Assembly: GCA_963978895.1 (NCBI GenBank)
Contig: OZ022245.1
Span: forward strand, 26,646,942-26,710,941
Direction of reading: 5' to 3'
Source of the DNA: Erpobdella octoculata
Lineage: Eukaryota; Annelida; Clitellata; Hirudinida; Erpobdellidae
DNA: 64,000 bases
Shown: positions 12,218-22,245 of the stretch, in pieces
Layout of the letters: each line of letters starts with the position of its first letter
Numbering within the stretch: position 1 is the stretch's first letter
Position numbers and translations under genes: made by a program
Notes under the pieces: generated by a model
Seen by the model: only the letters and a program-made list of their open reading frames with translations
What the model was told of the DNA's origin: nothing
Databases searched by the model: none

Positions 12218-12633
12218 TACAACAACTCGTCTTCGAGTAACAACAACAACAACAGCAGCGGAAGCTCCAGCAACAGTAACAACAACAACTCGTCATCCAG
12301 CATACAGTCCCACCCCTACATGACCTCTGACCCGATGAACCCTTACTCCTCCGGCTTGCCATACGACACCTCGCAGACCCCCCACATGGGCGACAGTCTG
12401 ATGTCCGACCCTGGCAACGTGCCCATCAATGTGACCGGCAGCGCCAATAACGGAGGAGGCGGCGGCGGTGGTGGTGGTGCTCCGTACCACATGCAATACT
12501 CTCAGCCCTCCGTAACCCCTTCTAACCTGCATCACCACAGGCCCTCGTACTCGGGCATGGCCGGGCCGGATGCGGACATGATGTCTATACCCCCAGAAAT
12601 TCAGATGAAACAGGACAAAGATTCCATATATGG
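12218..12633 (+). CDS. Meis: Meis exon 2 (N-terminal low-complexity region)
   Basis: Codes residues 10-147 plus two bases of a Gly codon. It begins YNNSSSS and runs through Asn/Ser-rich sequence, then Pro/Ser/Met-rich sequence (SHPYMTSDPMNPYSSG), a nine-Gly run, His/Pro-rich sequence and finally QMKQDKDSIYG. The end corresponds to the RDKDAIYG that opens the conserved Meis domain. The donor is atatatgg|GTAAGT and the acceptor TTGTTGCAG. The Met/His/Ser/Pro character fits the poorly conserved Meis N-terminus. The Asn and Gly homopolymers are probably replication-slippage products that are tolerated there. Whole-exon openness plus phase agreement with exons 1 and 3 makes the call firm. Confidence 0.93.
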
Positions 12634-13730
12634 GTAAGTTACATATTAATGTAACCTTTTAAAACCGTCAATTACAAACATATAAAGCTTGATTAACATA
12701 ATTCTCCTCCGCCACCATAAATAGCCACTCTGCGTGAGGGCATTGATTTGATAACAGTAGTATTGTTAAAGTCAACTTCCAGTATTTTACTTATGCCCGC
12801 ATCCATCGGATATGCAGAACATGTACTGTTGATAAGTTTCTTATCTCACTTCTTTTTTTTACTCTCCTTCCCTCACTATACTTTTTACACATTCTCCCTC
12901 TCCTTCTCCACCTCTTTCTTCCTCTTTTTTATCCCTCTATCTGTTTTGCTCGCTTTCCTTCCTTATCTCTTTCTTCCTCATTGTTTCCCTGTCTCTGTTG
13001 CTTGCACTCCATCTCCATCTCCATCTCCCTGCTTCTCTGATTCACAGCTTAACCGACTTGAAAAAAAAACAACAGCACAGACAAAACTAACTTTTTTCTC
13101 CTTCGGAAATTTTCTCGTTGGTACAACATTCCTCAACAATCGTCGTCTGCTTCAGGGTCAGACTGGAGTTAACTTCCAGAAGAAATATTCCTTCTGGCGA
13201 TGCTGCTTCCAATCGATTCTCTAAGATCATTCGGTTCCAATATTTTCACACATGGTTAATCACTATGTGAGCTTTCCTCCTTTTAAATTATTTACACAAA
13301 TCTATCAGATTGCATCATACTTATTTCTTCCTTGACCACACACAGCGCTAGAAGGCAATTTTAAATAAAAAAACATAGGTATAATCAACGTAAAATCATC
13401 AACAACAAAAAACCGATATACCAAGGGAAAACGTTTTACCGCGGTTACCAGGTCTGCTTAATGCGATTGAATTTTCTAGCTGCTGAAAACGTTACCATGG
13501 TAATAATAAATATCACTTGGATCGACCCTTAAATGACGTTAATCTGGTTAAGAGTAATTTAATATTTTTAATTGCGTTGGTACTGAATTCTAATTTTAAA
13601 AACTTCGTAGGTAGTAGGTGTAGGTATACACCATAGCTTTCGCGCAGTCACTCAAAGAAGCCCCCTTTTATCGACATTTCCCGACCAGCGCAGATTATAA
13701 TCAGAACTCGTCTAGCCTTTTATGTTATTG

Positions 13731-13814
13731 CTCGGCCGCAGTGGCGTAGCTAGGGTCTTCTGCGCCAGGGGACGACTGTGTCCCCTGCCCCCCCACTACG
13801 CCCCTGCTCGGCCG
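13731..13814. mobile_element. 68-bp hAT-type MITE with 8-bp target-site duplication
   Basis: The element at 13739-13806 starts CAGTGGCGTAG and ends CTACGCCCCTG. The ends are inverted repeats with one mismatch in 11. It is flanked on both sides by the same 8 bp, CTCGGCCG (13731-13738 and 13807-13814), the duplication length of hAT transposases. Inside is a hairpin, CAGGGGAC / GTCCCCTG, with a six-base loop. It has no coding capacity, so it must have been moved in trans. Confidence 0.85.
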
Positions 13815-14148
13815 TTTGCCTAAAAAAAAATCCGTTAGCAACGTTTTTCCAGGTTCGCCTCGTTACGGTACGTTCACTGCACGGGGAGTGCTTTGGAGTT
13901 AATTGCAGTCGGTTAGCCTCCGTGAAGTGTTTCCATCCAGTTTTAGATTCATTCCAGTGTGCCAGACTAGCCAGCCGGTCGATGAACTAACTCCAGCCGG
14001 AGTCCAAAGAACTATTTTGCTAATTTACCTGTTGTATCAATGTCGTTGTGTGTGTGCATGAGTGTCTGTTTGTGTGTATGTGTAAATGAGACCAGAAAAA
14101 TAAAATATCGATTTGAGATATGGGAAAAACTATCCGTTGTACTGACGC

Positions 14149-14149
<1 letters not shown>

Positions 14150-14223
<74 letters not shown>

Positions 14224-14224
14224 C
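14150..14224. repeat. (ATT)n microsatellite
   Basis: About 75 bp of pure ATT followed by CATCAT-like sequence. Confidence 0.97.
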
Positions 14225-14378
14225 ATCATCACATCATTATCATCATACTCATCATCATCATCATTATTATTATTACTAACTTGATCAGTTTTTTTTTTCT
14301 GATCGCTAACAGGTGCAAAGTATTGAACTTGCTTAAATGTGGGTTTTTACATATATACAACACATATACGCACATAAT

Positions 14379-14381
<3 letters not shown>

Positions 14382-14454
<73 letters not shown>

Positions 14455-14478
14455 CACACACACACAAATACACACACT
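14382..14478. repeat. (CA)n microsatellite
   Basis: About 95 bp of CA, interrupted near 14453. Confidence 0.97.
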
Positions 14479-14745
14479 CGTCATGCTACTCAGTAAAGCT
14501 GTGTCAGGGCTTGCCTTTTTGGGGTCAACCATGGCTTTCTATACAGTGTGCAAAGTTTCTAAAAATGTTTCCTATCGAGAAAGTGGCTATCATTTACCCA
14601 CCCATCCTACTCTACAAGGTCATGTCAAAGCATGCCCCTTTGGGGCTAAGCATGGATTATTCAGTATAATAGCTTCAATATAGAAGAAGTCAATGGGCAA
14701 ACTCACATTCCTAGCATTTTATTTTTTTTGTCCTGTTTGCTACCA

Positions 14746-14772
14746 GGGGGGGGGGGGGCGGGGGCGGTGGGC
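14746..14772 (+). other. G-rich tract, possible G-quadruplex
   Basis: Thirteen G in a row, then C, five G, C, GG, T, GGG. In the sense transcript this could form a G-quadruplex within intron 2. Long G-runs are also where sequencing errors gather. Confidence 0.4.
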
Positions 14773-15394
14773 TGGAATTCATCTCCAGCATGCTCACATC
14801 GGTTTTTTATTTTTGAAATGTTTGATTACATTAAATTCTGGTGTGCATTTTTAGAGGGATGGAGTTTTTCTTTTCTTTTTAGGAATAGATTCTTTGTGCC
14901 TGCCTCCTTACGTTTCAAATTAAACATTTTTAAACTGATTTGTTGTGTCTGTTAGTCTGTCTACATATCTGTCTTTCTCTCTGTCTGTCGGTCTTATTTG
15001 TATGTGTTCCTTATTGTATTCGTGTGTTTTGGATGGATGTGCGTGAAAATCAGTTTATGTGATCTTGTCTGTGCCGAAATTTTTGTAGAGAATGTGTGTG
15101 TGTGTGTGTGTGTGTTAAAGGCAACTCTGTTTTCAATGTGAACTTTGATCAAAAGTTTCCATTGTAAAGACTTTTAACTTTAACGCTGGTAACTTTTATT
15201 CAATTTTTTTTCGCTCACTCTTTCTATCTTCAAGTTACATTCTCTGTCTTCAAGTTTCACTGAGTGTGCTTGCAAGGGCGTTTACGTGTGAGCGTGCGTG
15301 CGTTTAAGTTGGTTTGTTCTCTTTCTCGTGTTTTTACAGGACTCTGGTTTGCCTGCGAGATTTATGTTTTTCGACAAGAGGATCCACTTGATGA

Positions 15395-15527
15395 GAAGGG
15401 TGATAGTGATGACAGTGATGATGATGATGACGACGGTGGTGGTGATGATGATGATGACGTTGGTGGTGATGATGATGACGGTGGTGGTGGTGATGATGAC
15501 GACGGTGGTGATGATGATGGTGATGAA
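15395..15527. repeat. (GAT/GGT)n tract
   Basis: Trinucleotide repeat that gives a short Asp/Gly-rich open frame. A TTTTTACAG acceptor-like site precedes it at about 15339, but the frame required by exon 2 meets a stop, so it is not called an exon. Confidence 0.9.
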
Positions 15528-16150
15528 CTGAATTTGAGGATATATGTATGTTTGTTTTATTTATTTAAATCAATCATAGATTTATTTGTCTCTTCAATCA
15601 TCAATCAATCAATCGATCGATCTAACTGTTCAACTAATCAATCGGTCATTTCAATCAAAATCACAGAGATCAATCAATCATTCAATCTATATCAATCAGA
15701 TCAGCATGTACAATCAATCTTAGAAGTTGATGCCGCATCAATCAACAAATTGTTGGATCACTTGTCGGTTGTTGTTGTTACATCTTTGATTTGTTAACTT
15801 CTATTAATCAGGAATTCGCCATATCTTCTTTGCAAATATTTTTTTCCAGTTTTTTTGCTCTCTTCCTGCTTCCACCGCAGCGGCTATAAATAGAAACAAC
15901 TCGTTAGCTTTACACATCACTGATGTTTCTTGTTTCAACGCCACATGTATGTGTGTGTGTGAGTGTATGTGTGCTGTACGTCGGAGTAATACTTTGTAGG
16001 TATCTGCCGACATCTTTTTATCCGTATCAAAACGTGTTTGAAGTGTTCGCTCTACCTCACCCCCTCCCCCGGCCCCCAGGCCGGTTCGACTCGTGCCCGG
16101 GCTAATTTATTGCCAATACGAGTTTTTCATGGATACGTGTACACGGCCAT

Positions 16151-16189
16151 GTGTATGTGTGTGTGTGTGTGTGTGTGTGCGTGTGTGTG
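16151..16189. repeat. (GT)n microsatellite
   Basis: About 39 bp of GT with one GC step. Confidence 0.93.
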
Positions 16190-16768
16190 AAGCCGTGTTG
16201 TTGTTGAGAGCTGATAAACTCCTTTGGAGGGAGTTGGTCGGAGATAAGAAAGTTTTGAAGGCTCTGTTTCGAGGCCATGATTTCTCTTTCCATCCACAAG
16301 TTACAGGAAACAATTTGTTAACTCCGTCCGTGAATTGTTATTATTTTTCTCTTGCTATTCCATAGCCCTCTCTCCATCTCCCTATCTCTCTCCCTCTCTT
16401 TTTCTCTCCTTTTTGTTTTCGTCAATTACTTATCATCACTTCTTTCATATTTTCACATCTCTCAATGTCGGTATCTTTTCTATTTTTTCTCTATTCAGTT
16501 TCTGCATCAATTTTAAAAGCAACCATACTTGATCAACCATTATGATGCATTCTAGTTAGTTCTGAGCAGCTTTCATAAGAAAAAGTTTAGCTGAGATGAA
16601 TATTCATGTTGTCCAGCAGCTGCAAGAGAAAAATCAATAATTAATATTTATTTTTAACAGTCAAGTCGATTATCTAACCTGGTTCAAACGCTGTGGCAAC
16701 TTTCACTGCTACTGTTTCTTATAGATATTCGTTTATTAAAGAAAATAGAGGACAGGTTGTCCCTATGT

Positions 16769-16806
16769 ACATAAAATAAAATAAAATAAAATAAAATAAA
16801 ATAAAA
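16769..16806. repeat. (AAATA)n pentanucleotide repeat
   Basis: About seven copies of AAATA. Confidence 0.93.
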
Positions 16807-16954
16807 ACTCGTGATGTAAATAAGTACTGCAGAATGAAAACTTTAAATTTCAAAATGTTTCTTCACTCATACATACACGCACACACTCAGTTACCATTCA
16901 CCCACAATCTTAACTCCACTTATTGATCCATGCAATCCTCCGTTGTTAACCCAG

Positions 16955-17096
16955 GCATCCATCGTTTCCACTCCTGGCTCTGGTCTTCGAGAAATGCGAG
17001 CTGGCCACCTGCACTCCGAGAGACTTGGGCTCGTCGCACAATGACGTCTGCTCATCTGAGTCCTTCGCTGAGGACATCAGAGTCTTTGCCAATCAG
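16955..17096 (+). CDS. Meis: Meis exon 3 (Meis domain, HR1)
   Basis: Completes Gly148 and codes residues 149-195. It includes [20 protein letters not shown] and [17 protein letters not shown]. This is the first leucine-rich half (HR1) of the Meis/PKNOX N-terminal domain, which contacts Pbx/Extradenticle in the nucleus and cytoplasm. The acceptor is TTAACCCAG and the donor caatcag|GTCAGT. The 142-bp length and entry phase fit exon 2. Against the usual [23 protein letters not shown] the changes are few, but the usual PGxxGGD loop is replaced by LGSSHND. Confidence 0.97.
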
Positions 17097-17176
17097 GTCA
17101 GTCCGTCTTGGTCACTTCATTAGTATTATTTTAAATATTTTATAAACATCCGTAGAAGAGTTCAACAGAATAGCTA

Positions 17177-17338
17177 TAGCTGTTAGTTGGTCCTGAATAG
17201 CCGGTTAGCCAGCCAAAAAAAAGCCAACTCGTAACCTAGCTTGCCTTTGGCTAGCTAACGGGCTATTCAGGGCCAACTAACAGCTACAGATATCGCCGGC
17301 ATTCATTCAAGCTTGTTATTTTTGATGAGGTGTAGCTA
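17177..17338. mobile_element. Foldback (MITE-like) element, copy 1
   Basis: Arms of 38 bp starting TAGCTGTTAGTTGG at 17177 and ending CCAACTAACAGCTA at 17286 pair with three non-matching positions, one of them G·T. A ~52-bp tail (CAGATATCG...GATGAGG) follows, giving a 162-bp unit. No coding capacity. No target duplication could be assigned because the copies are tandem. Confidence 0.8.
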
Positions 17339-17488
17339 TAGCTGTTAGTTGGCCCTGAATAGCCAGTTAGCCAGCCAAAAAACAGCTCGTAACCTAGCTT
17401 AACTTTGGCTGGCTAACTGGCTATTCAGGGCCAACTAACAGCTACAGATATCGACGGCATTAATTCAGGCTTGTTATTTTTGATGAGG
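17339..17488. mobile_element. Foldback (MITE-like) element, copy 2
   Basis: The hairpin at 17339-17444 has perfectly complementary arms of 41 bp around a ~24-base loop. The same CAGATATCG...GATGAGG tail follows. Perfect arms imply a recent origin or correction of one arm by the other. Confidence 0.85.
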
Positions 17489-17526
17489 TTGTATTCAATG
17501 TACAAATATTTTTCATTACTTTGCAG

Positions 17527-17577
17527 GTCAAATTAGAGAAAACTTTCTACGTTCCCAATCCTGAATTAGATAGTCTG
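17527..17577 (+). CDS. Meis: Meis exon 4 (Meis domain linker)
   Basis: Seventeen codons, VKLEKTFYVPNPELDSL (residues 196-212), in phase 0 on both sides. They align with the IRAEKPLFSSNPELDNL segment of vertebrate MEIS between HR1 and HR2. The acceptor is CTTTGCAG and the donor agtctg|GTGGGT, somewhat weaker than the others. An exon this short flanked by hairpin DNA could be skipped. Skipping would keep the frame. Confidence 0.93.
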
Positions 17578-18731
17578 GTGGGTTAATTCATTTTTTTTGT
17601 CGTCTATTAATGCATTTCGTTTAATTCTAGTTTTAGTTAATTAATTAATAAGTTAAATATTTTAGTTCTGTTCAAAATAATTAAGGTTAAATAATTATTA
17701 AAAGACTATTATTAGTCTTGGTAATTTTTGACAATGTTATTAGTTATTACCCTAATCACGATTAATGTTATTCTTTAATAAGAGTAATCATAGCATAATG
17801 TACACTGTGTACACAAATGAATTGACGAAGATTTGGTTAAATAACTCTACTTAATTCCCAATAACATAATAATTAATTAATAATTATTAAACAAGTTGAA
17901 TTAGTTAAAAAGAGGCTTATCCTCTCAAAATATTCTTTAAACCTACCGACTCTTATTAATAATCCTGTTTGCTGTTCATACGCTGTTTAATCCGTGCTCG
18001 AGCGACCTGCACTTAACTTTTTTTTTATACTTTATTACTTCGACTGATTTTAATGCGTCCAAAAGGAACATCTTTTCATGAGCGAACGAATATCAATATT
18101 GCGTCGATAATTGCATTTTATCAAAGTTTTCTTTTTATATATGTGTATGAATTTTTTTTTATAAATTTTTTAGCGAACTATTTTTAAATAAATCATGATG
18201 AAATGGATGTTTATGCAAGTTTTATGCGCTACTCTGCAAATGACTTGTTATTTGTATTATGCAAAAGATTTATGTTTTATGCACTTTTGGGTGGGTGCAG
18301 ATTTATTACTACAATTTGCTTTATGCAGACGATTTAGATTACATATTATTATGCTGATACAATTCATTATATGCATATTTGTACTGTACAGGTAAATTAG
18401 TTTGTATGATGCAGATAATTTTTAGACATCTTTTCATGAGCGAAAATTTTACTTTGCAAATGATACACAAGCTGTACTATGCAGAGAATTTCTAATTCGT
18501 ACAATGCAAATGATTTACAAGTTGTACTATGCAGAAGATTTACAATGTGTACATAGCCCGTGATATGCAAGTTGTATTATGCAGATGATTTACAATGCGT
18601 GCATTGATATACATGTTGCTGTACTGTGCAGATGATTTGAAAGTTACACGGTCAAGATGATTTACAACATGTACAATGTAGATGATTTACAATATGCACA
18701 ATGTAGATGATTTAAAAATTGTAAATTTCAG
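17578..18731 (+). other. Meis intron 4
   Basis: About 1.15 kb, AT-rich. The second half (18195-18725) is a degenerate tandem array that runs right up to the acceptor of exon 5. Confidence 0.75.
18195..18725. repeat. Degenerate tandem array of GCAGATGATTTACAATGTGTAC-like units
   Basis: GCAGATGATT or close variants recur, for example at 18581 and 18628, with TACAATGTGTAC, TTGTATTATGCA and GTACTATGCAGA between them. The array passes directly into the real acceptor TTTCAG|ATGATT. Confidence 0.75.
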
Positions 18732-18782
18732 ATGATTCAAGCAATACAGGTCCTGCGATTTCATCTTCTTGAGCTTGAAAAA
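18732..18782 (+). CDS. Meis: Meis exon 5 (Meis domain, HR2 start)
   Basis: Codes residues 213-229, MIQAIQVLRFHLLELEK, in phase 0 on both sides. It is identical to the vertebrate MEIS segment I remember. It forms the leucine-rich HR2 helix that, with HR1, binds Pbx/Exd. The acceptor is TAAATTTCAG and the donor gaaaaa|GTAAGT. It sits at the end of a repeat array whose units imitate its acceptor and first two codons. Confidence 0.97.
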
Positions 18783-19208
18783 GTAAGTCTGATTTTGTTC
18801 TAAATCGGTTCATTGTTTTATTGAACAAAAGAAATATATCATTCTCTCAACAATAAATAAACACAAATGTTTACAGAATTAATTGACAGCTTAAATACAC
18901 TACCGATAAAATATGTGGTTAAAATTTTTGGCTACCAGCACCATGGGATAACCTTAACTTAATTACGCGACTTCATGGATAACCATTTAAACTGACCCTA
19001 GTGAAAATGATATTCCTCTGCATTCATTCCAGTCTCTGACGTGATGCCAAAGGAAGGGAATTCAGACGTTGTTTAGCGTTTACTGGCGCATAGTTCGGGC
19101 CGGTGTGTAGGATTTGACATCGGTTTTCCGAGTAAAGGCTGGTCGTGTTTCGTCATACTGAAACTGAGATCCGCACACTGGCGCCAGGTTATTGCAGAAA
19201 GTCACGGG

Positions 19209-19210
19209 AG

Positions 19211-19294
<84 letters not shown>
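19209..19294. repeat. (GA)n microsatellite
   Basis: About 85 bp of GA with one GG interruption at the start. Confidence 0.97.
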
Positions 19295-19296
<2 letters not shown>

Positions 19297-19983
19297 CACC
19301 TGTAGCGCCTATGTAAATATACAGGTGTTTCCAAGTTTTATGGGAACGTCAAAGTAAAAAAAAAAAATTAACAACAATCAGAAAGCGAAAGGTCCGGACA
19401 AATAAAATAAAAGCTCAACCCGGCCAATTGAGCACAGTGGCATGTTTGTCACACGTTACTTGTCACACGTTCCAGCGTGACAAATCGTTCTGCCACATAT
19501 AGGCATGATGTCGTTGCCCCCTCCGCCCCCCACCGTGCACGGTACGCATGCAGAGAATAACTGTACGCCCCAAGTGGGTGCACAAAACTGGCAAACTGAG
19601 CGTGTAAATCAAACGTTCTGTTCCGCTTAACCTAGTTCTTAATTTCGTTCGGTTGAACGTAACCTCTCTCAGCTGGTTCACAGCTACCTCCTCCTCCTCC
19701 TCCTCCTCCTCCTCATAGGTGTGGCTTGGTGAGGCAGAAGATGAACAACAGCATCAACAACAACATCAATAATATAATATAAATAAGAACCAGTGCGCAA
19801 CTGGTGCTTTTCCATAAATCAGGTTTTAACGAAAATAGAAAGAGATTCTTCTCCTCTCTCTCTCTCCCTTATATTTTACTTTATCTTGTTCTCTTCTCTT
19901 ATAACTTACCGTTTCTTTTTTCACCCAAGATTGTAAGAAGCCAATTTCTTCCCGTCGCGCAAGGCTGAACAAACGGGCAGACG

Positions 19984-20095
19984 TTTTGGCGCCAGTCATC
20001 CATCCTTCGATGTAAAAATGTTTTGGCGCCAGTCCTCCATCCTTCGATGTAAAAATGTTTTGGCGCCAGTCCTCCATCCTTCGATGTAAAAATAT
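19984..20095. repeat. 37-bp tandem repeat, three copies
   Basis: Units starting TTTTGGCGCCAGTC at 19984, 20021 and 20058 are near identical. Each contains the palindrome GGCGCC. Repeating peptides on the minus strand arise from it. Confidence 0.93.
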
Positions 20096-20704
20096 TCACG
20101 TCTTCTCGTTGCATCTAAAAATAACAATAGATCTCAGTATTAAATGAAAACAAATCTCGAATTGACCGGGTCAAGCATTTGTGTGCATGTCCCACTTTTG
20201 ACTTTCTAAGGCGGTGGTCAGGTTTTTCCAAAGTGTTGATAAAAAAAAGGCGCCCTTGTAGAAGCGAAAGTGTCGTTCAATTTTAATTCGAAAGTGGTAA
20301 AAACTTCCAGAGAGAGAAAAAAAGAAAAATACCCATCTATTATTATATACTCCACTTTCTCCAGAGCTTCTAAATCCTACGCGTGCGCGTTAGCGCGAAA
20401 ATATGTGCCAGCCAGTCTATTAAATCTAATTGGTTTGTTTGGGAATGCTCATAGCGGTGGAATTTATAAACAAACCCATCCCCAGGAGTTATATGCGTGA
20501 GTATACAAACGGATGTGTATGTGTATACTGAACCTCTTCGTCTCTGTCTGTCTGTCTCTCTTTCTGCCGGTCGGTCTTACTCCAGGACCTGGAGAAGTGG
20601 AATTCCACAGGCAGTAATCAATTCTGACATGGGGATTGTATTTCACTGTTTATAAACTTGCACCACTCTCTGAAGGAACATTTACAGGCACAAAGTTAAA
20701 AAAA

Positions 20705-20740
<36 letters not shown>

Positions 20741-21264
20741 TGAGTGAGAAAAAAAAATGAGACGATTGGAAATGGCTGGAAAGGATGGGAAATTTGTTTT
20801 CCACTTCGGTCCTTCACTCCATCCCTGTCGGCGACATCTGAGTCTCATTCTCAGAAGAGAAATGACTGATTGAAATCGTAATGGTCCTATCGAATCTCTT
20901 CTCTACAATTTCTTCTTCATTTCTTTTCAGCTTTCACTCTATTTTTTTTCTCTCTCTCTCTACAATCTTTGTTAGCTCTCATTTCTGTTTCTTGTGTTTT
21001 TTTGCGAACAATCTCGCCGGCTTAGTGAAACTAGAAACCACAAATCTCTGATATCCTTTATTGTGTTCCTCCGGGCAACCTTAAAACTTTCTCTGTCTGC
21101 TTGCCTCTCTCTCCGGTTCTTGCTTATTATATATCTGCTTCTTTCACTTCTTCTGTGTTAAACTAAAACCCATAGCAGAGAAGATATCAACAAATTTTTT
21201 TCTCCTGCCACATCTCTCTGTGTCGAGATTCATTGAATTTAGATGTTCTGGCATTATTGTTCTT

Positions 21265-21381
<117 letters not shown>

Positions 21382-21817
21382 TATAAAGAAAGACAAAATT
21401 AAAATTTAGCGTTCGTTTGGCGTTTAGAAATACCAACCTCGCTATTTGATCGCTGGAATATTTTTGTTTACTCGGCTTTGAATGAGATAAACCTGTAAAA
21501 GAATGGAAATTTAAACCGATTAAAATTTCTAACCATTAAAAAAAAGTAAAACTGAAACTAATCGAAATGAAATACTACGGATTGAGCTAATAAAATTAGC
21601 GACGGCGTAATTGACCCGATCATGCAATTAAACCCGATAAACTAAAATGGCAAGCAAAGAACCTTTGCAAACAGAACTGATTCGTCACATAATTTATCAA
21701 TAATTTTAAAGCGGAAATAAAAACCTTTTATCAATTATTTAATTAATTATAAAAAAATTTTATTTGGCTTAAAAGTTTAATGAAAACCTCTTTTCCTTTG
21801 TTTTATCATAATAACAG

Positions 21818-22021
21818 GTCCACGAGTTGTGCAATAATTTCTGCCACCGTTACATCGCCTGCCTCAAGGGAAAGATGCCTTTAGACTTCGTCATAGACGA
21901 AGGCGAGAGCGGCGGGGGGTACGTTGCCGGAGGTTCAGGAGGAGCTGGAAGTAACAAGTCTTACTCGTCTGACTCCCCGTCAAACAAGGATGTCTACAGT
22001 AGCGGAAACAACCCGGATGAA
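21818..22021 (+). CDS. Meis: Meis exon 6 (HR2 end and start of linker)
   Basis: Codes residues 230-297. [20 protein letters not shown] followed by [13 protein letters not shown] closes the Meis domain (vertebrate [28 protein letters not shown]), and a Gly/Ser-rich linker ends NNPDE. The acceptor is ATAATAACAG. The donor chosen is gatgaa|GTTAGT, because it leaves phase 0, which exon 7 needs. Reading through reaches a stop after four codons, which could give a homeodomain-less isoform (MEIS domain only), a form known for fly homothorax. That is inference. Confidence 0.95.
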
Positions 22022-22245
22022 GTTAGTGGTGATTAGTTGTTTGAGCATTTGCTCTCTGATGCCTTGCTCTTGTGTCTCGTCGTCTTGTCTTTGTGTACTG
22101 TTCTTGGACTTGTAACGTTGTCTCGTTCTGATGTCTTGTTGTATTTTCGTGTTTTGGTGTCTTGGCGTCTTGTCTTTGAGTTTTTCTTTTGTTTTGGTGT
22201 CCTGACATCTTGTCTCTTGAGTGTTGTCTTGTTGTGTCCATAAAG
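22022..22245. repeat. Degenerate GTCTTG/GTCTC-type T/G-rich repeat directly after exon 6
   Basis: GTCTTG, GTCTCG and GTGTCTTGG variants recur at 6-20-base intervals for about 220 bases, starting right after the donor. It is too decayed for a single unit length. Confidence 0.6.

Larger units (their letters stand above)
12634..16954 (+). other. Meis intron 2
   Basis: About 4.3 kb. Contents: pyrimidine-rich stretch 12840-13040, hAT-type MITE 13739-13806, (ATT)n and (CA)n tracts, a G-run at 14746-14770, a GAT/GGT tract with a short acidic open frame, and a pentanucleotide (AAATA)n repeat. I see no further Meis exon. Confidence 0.75.
17097..17526 (+). other. Meis intron 3, mostly two foldback elements
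   Basis: A 430-bp intron, about 300 bp of which is a tandem pair of hairpin elements described separately. The 3' splice site is ATTACTTTGCAG. Confidence 0.85.

Noticed and set aside
15264..15797. Open frame after a TTTTTACAG acceptor, with an Asp-rich repeat, between Meis exons 2 and 3
   Set aside because: The phase needed after exon 2 runs into a stop, and no Meis homologue has such a segment; exons 2 and 3 join correctly without it.
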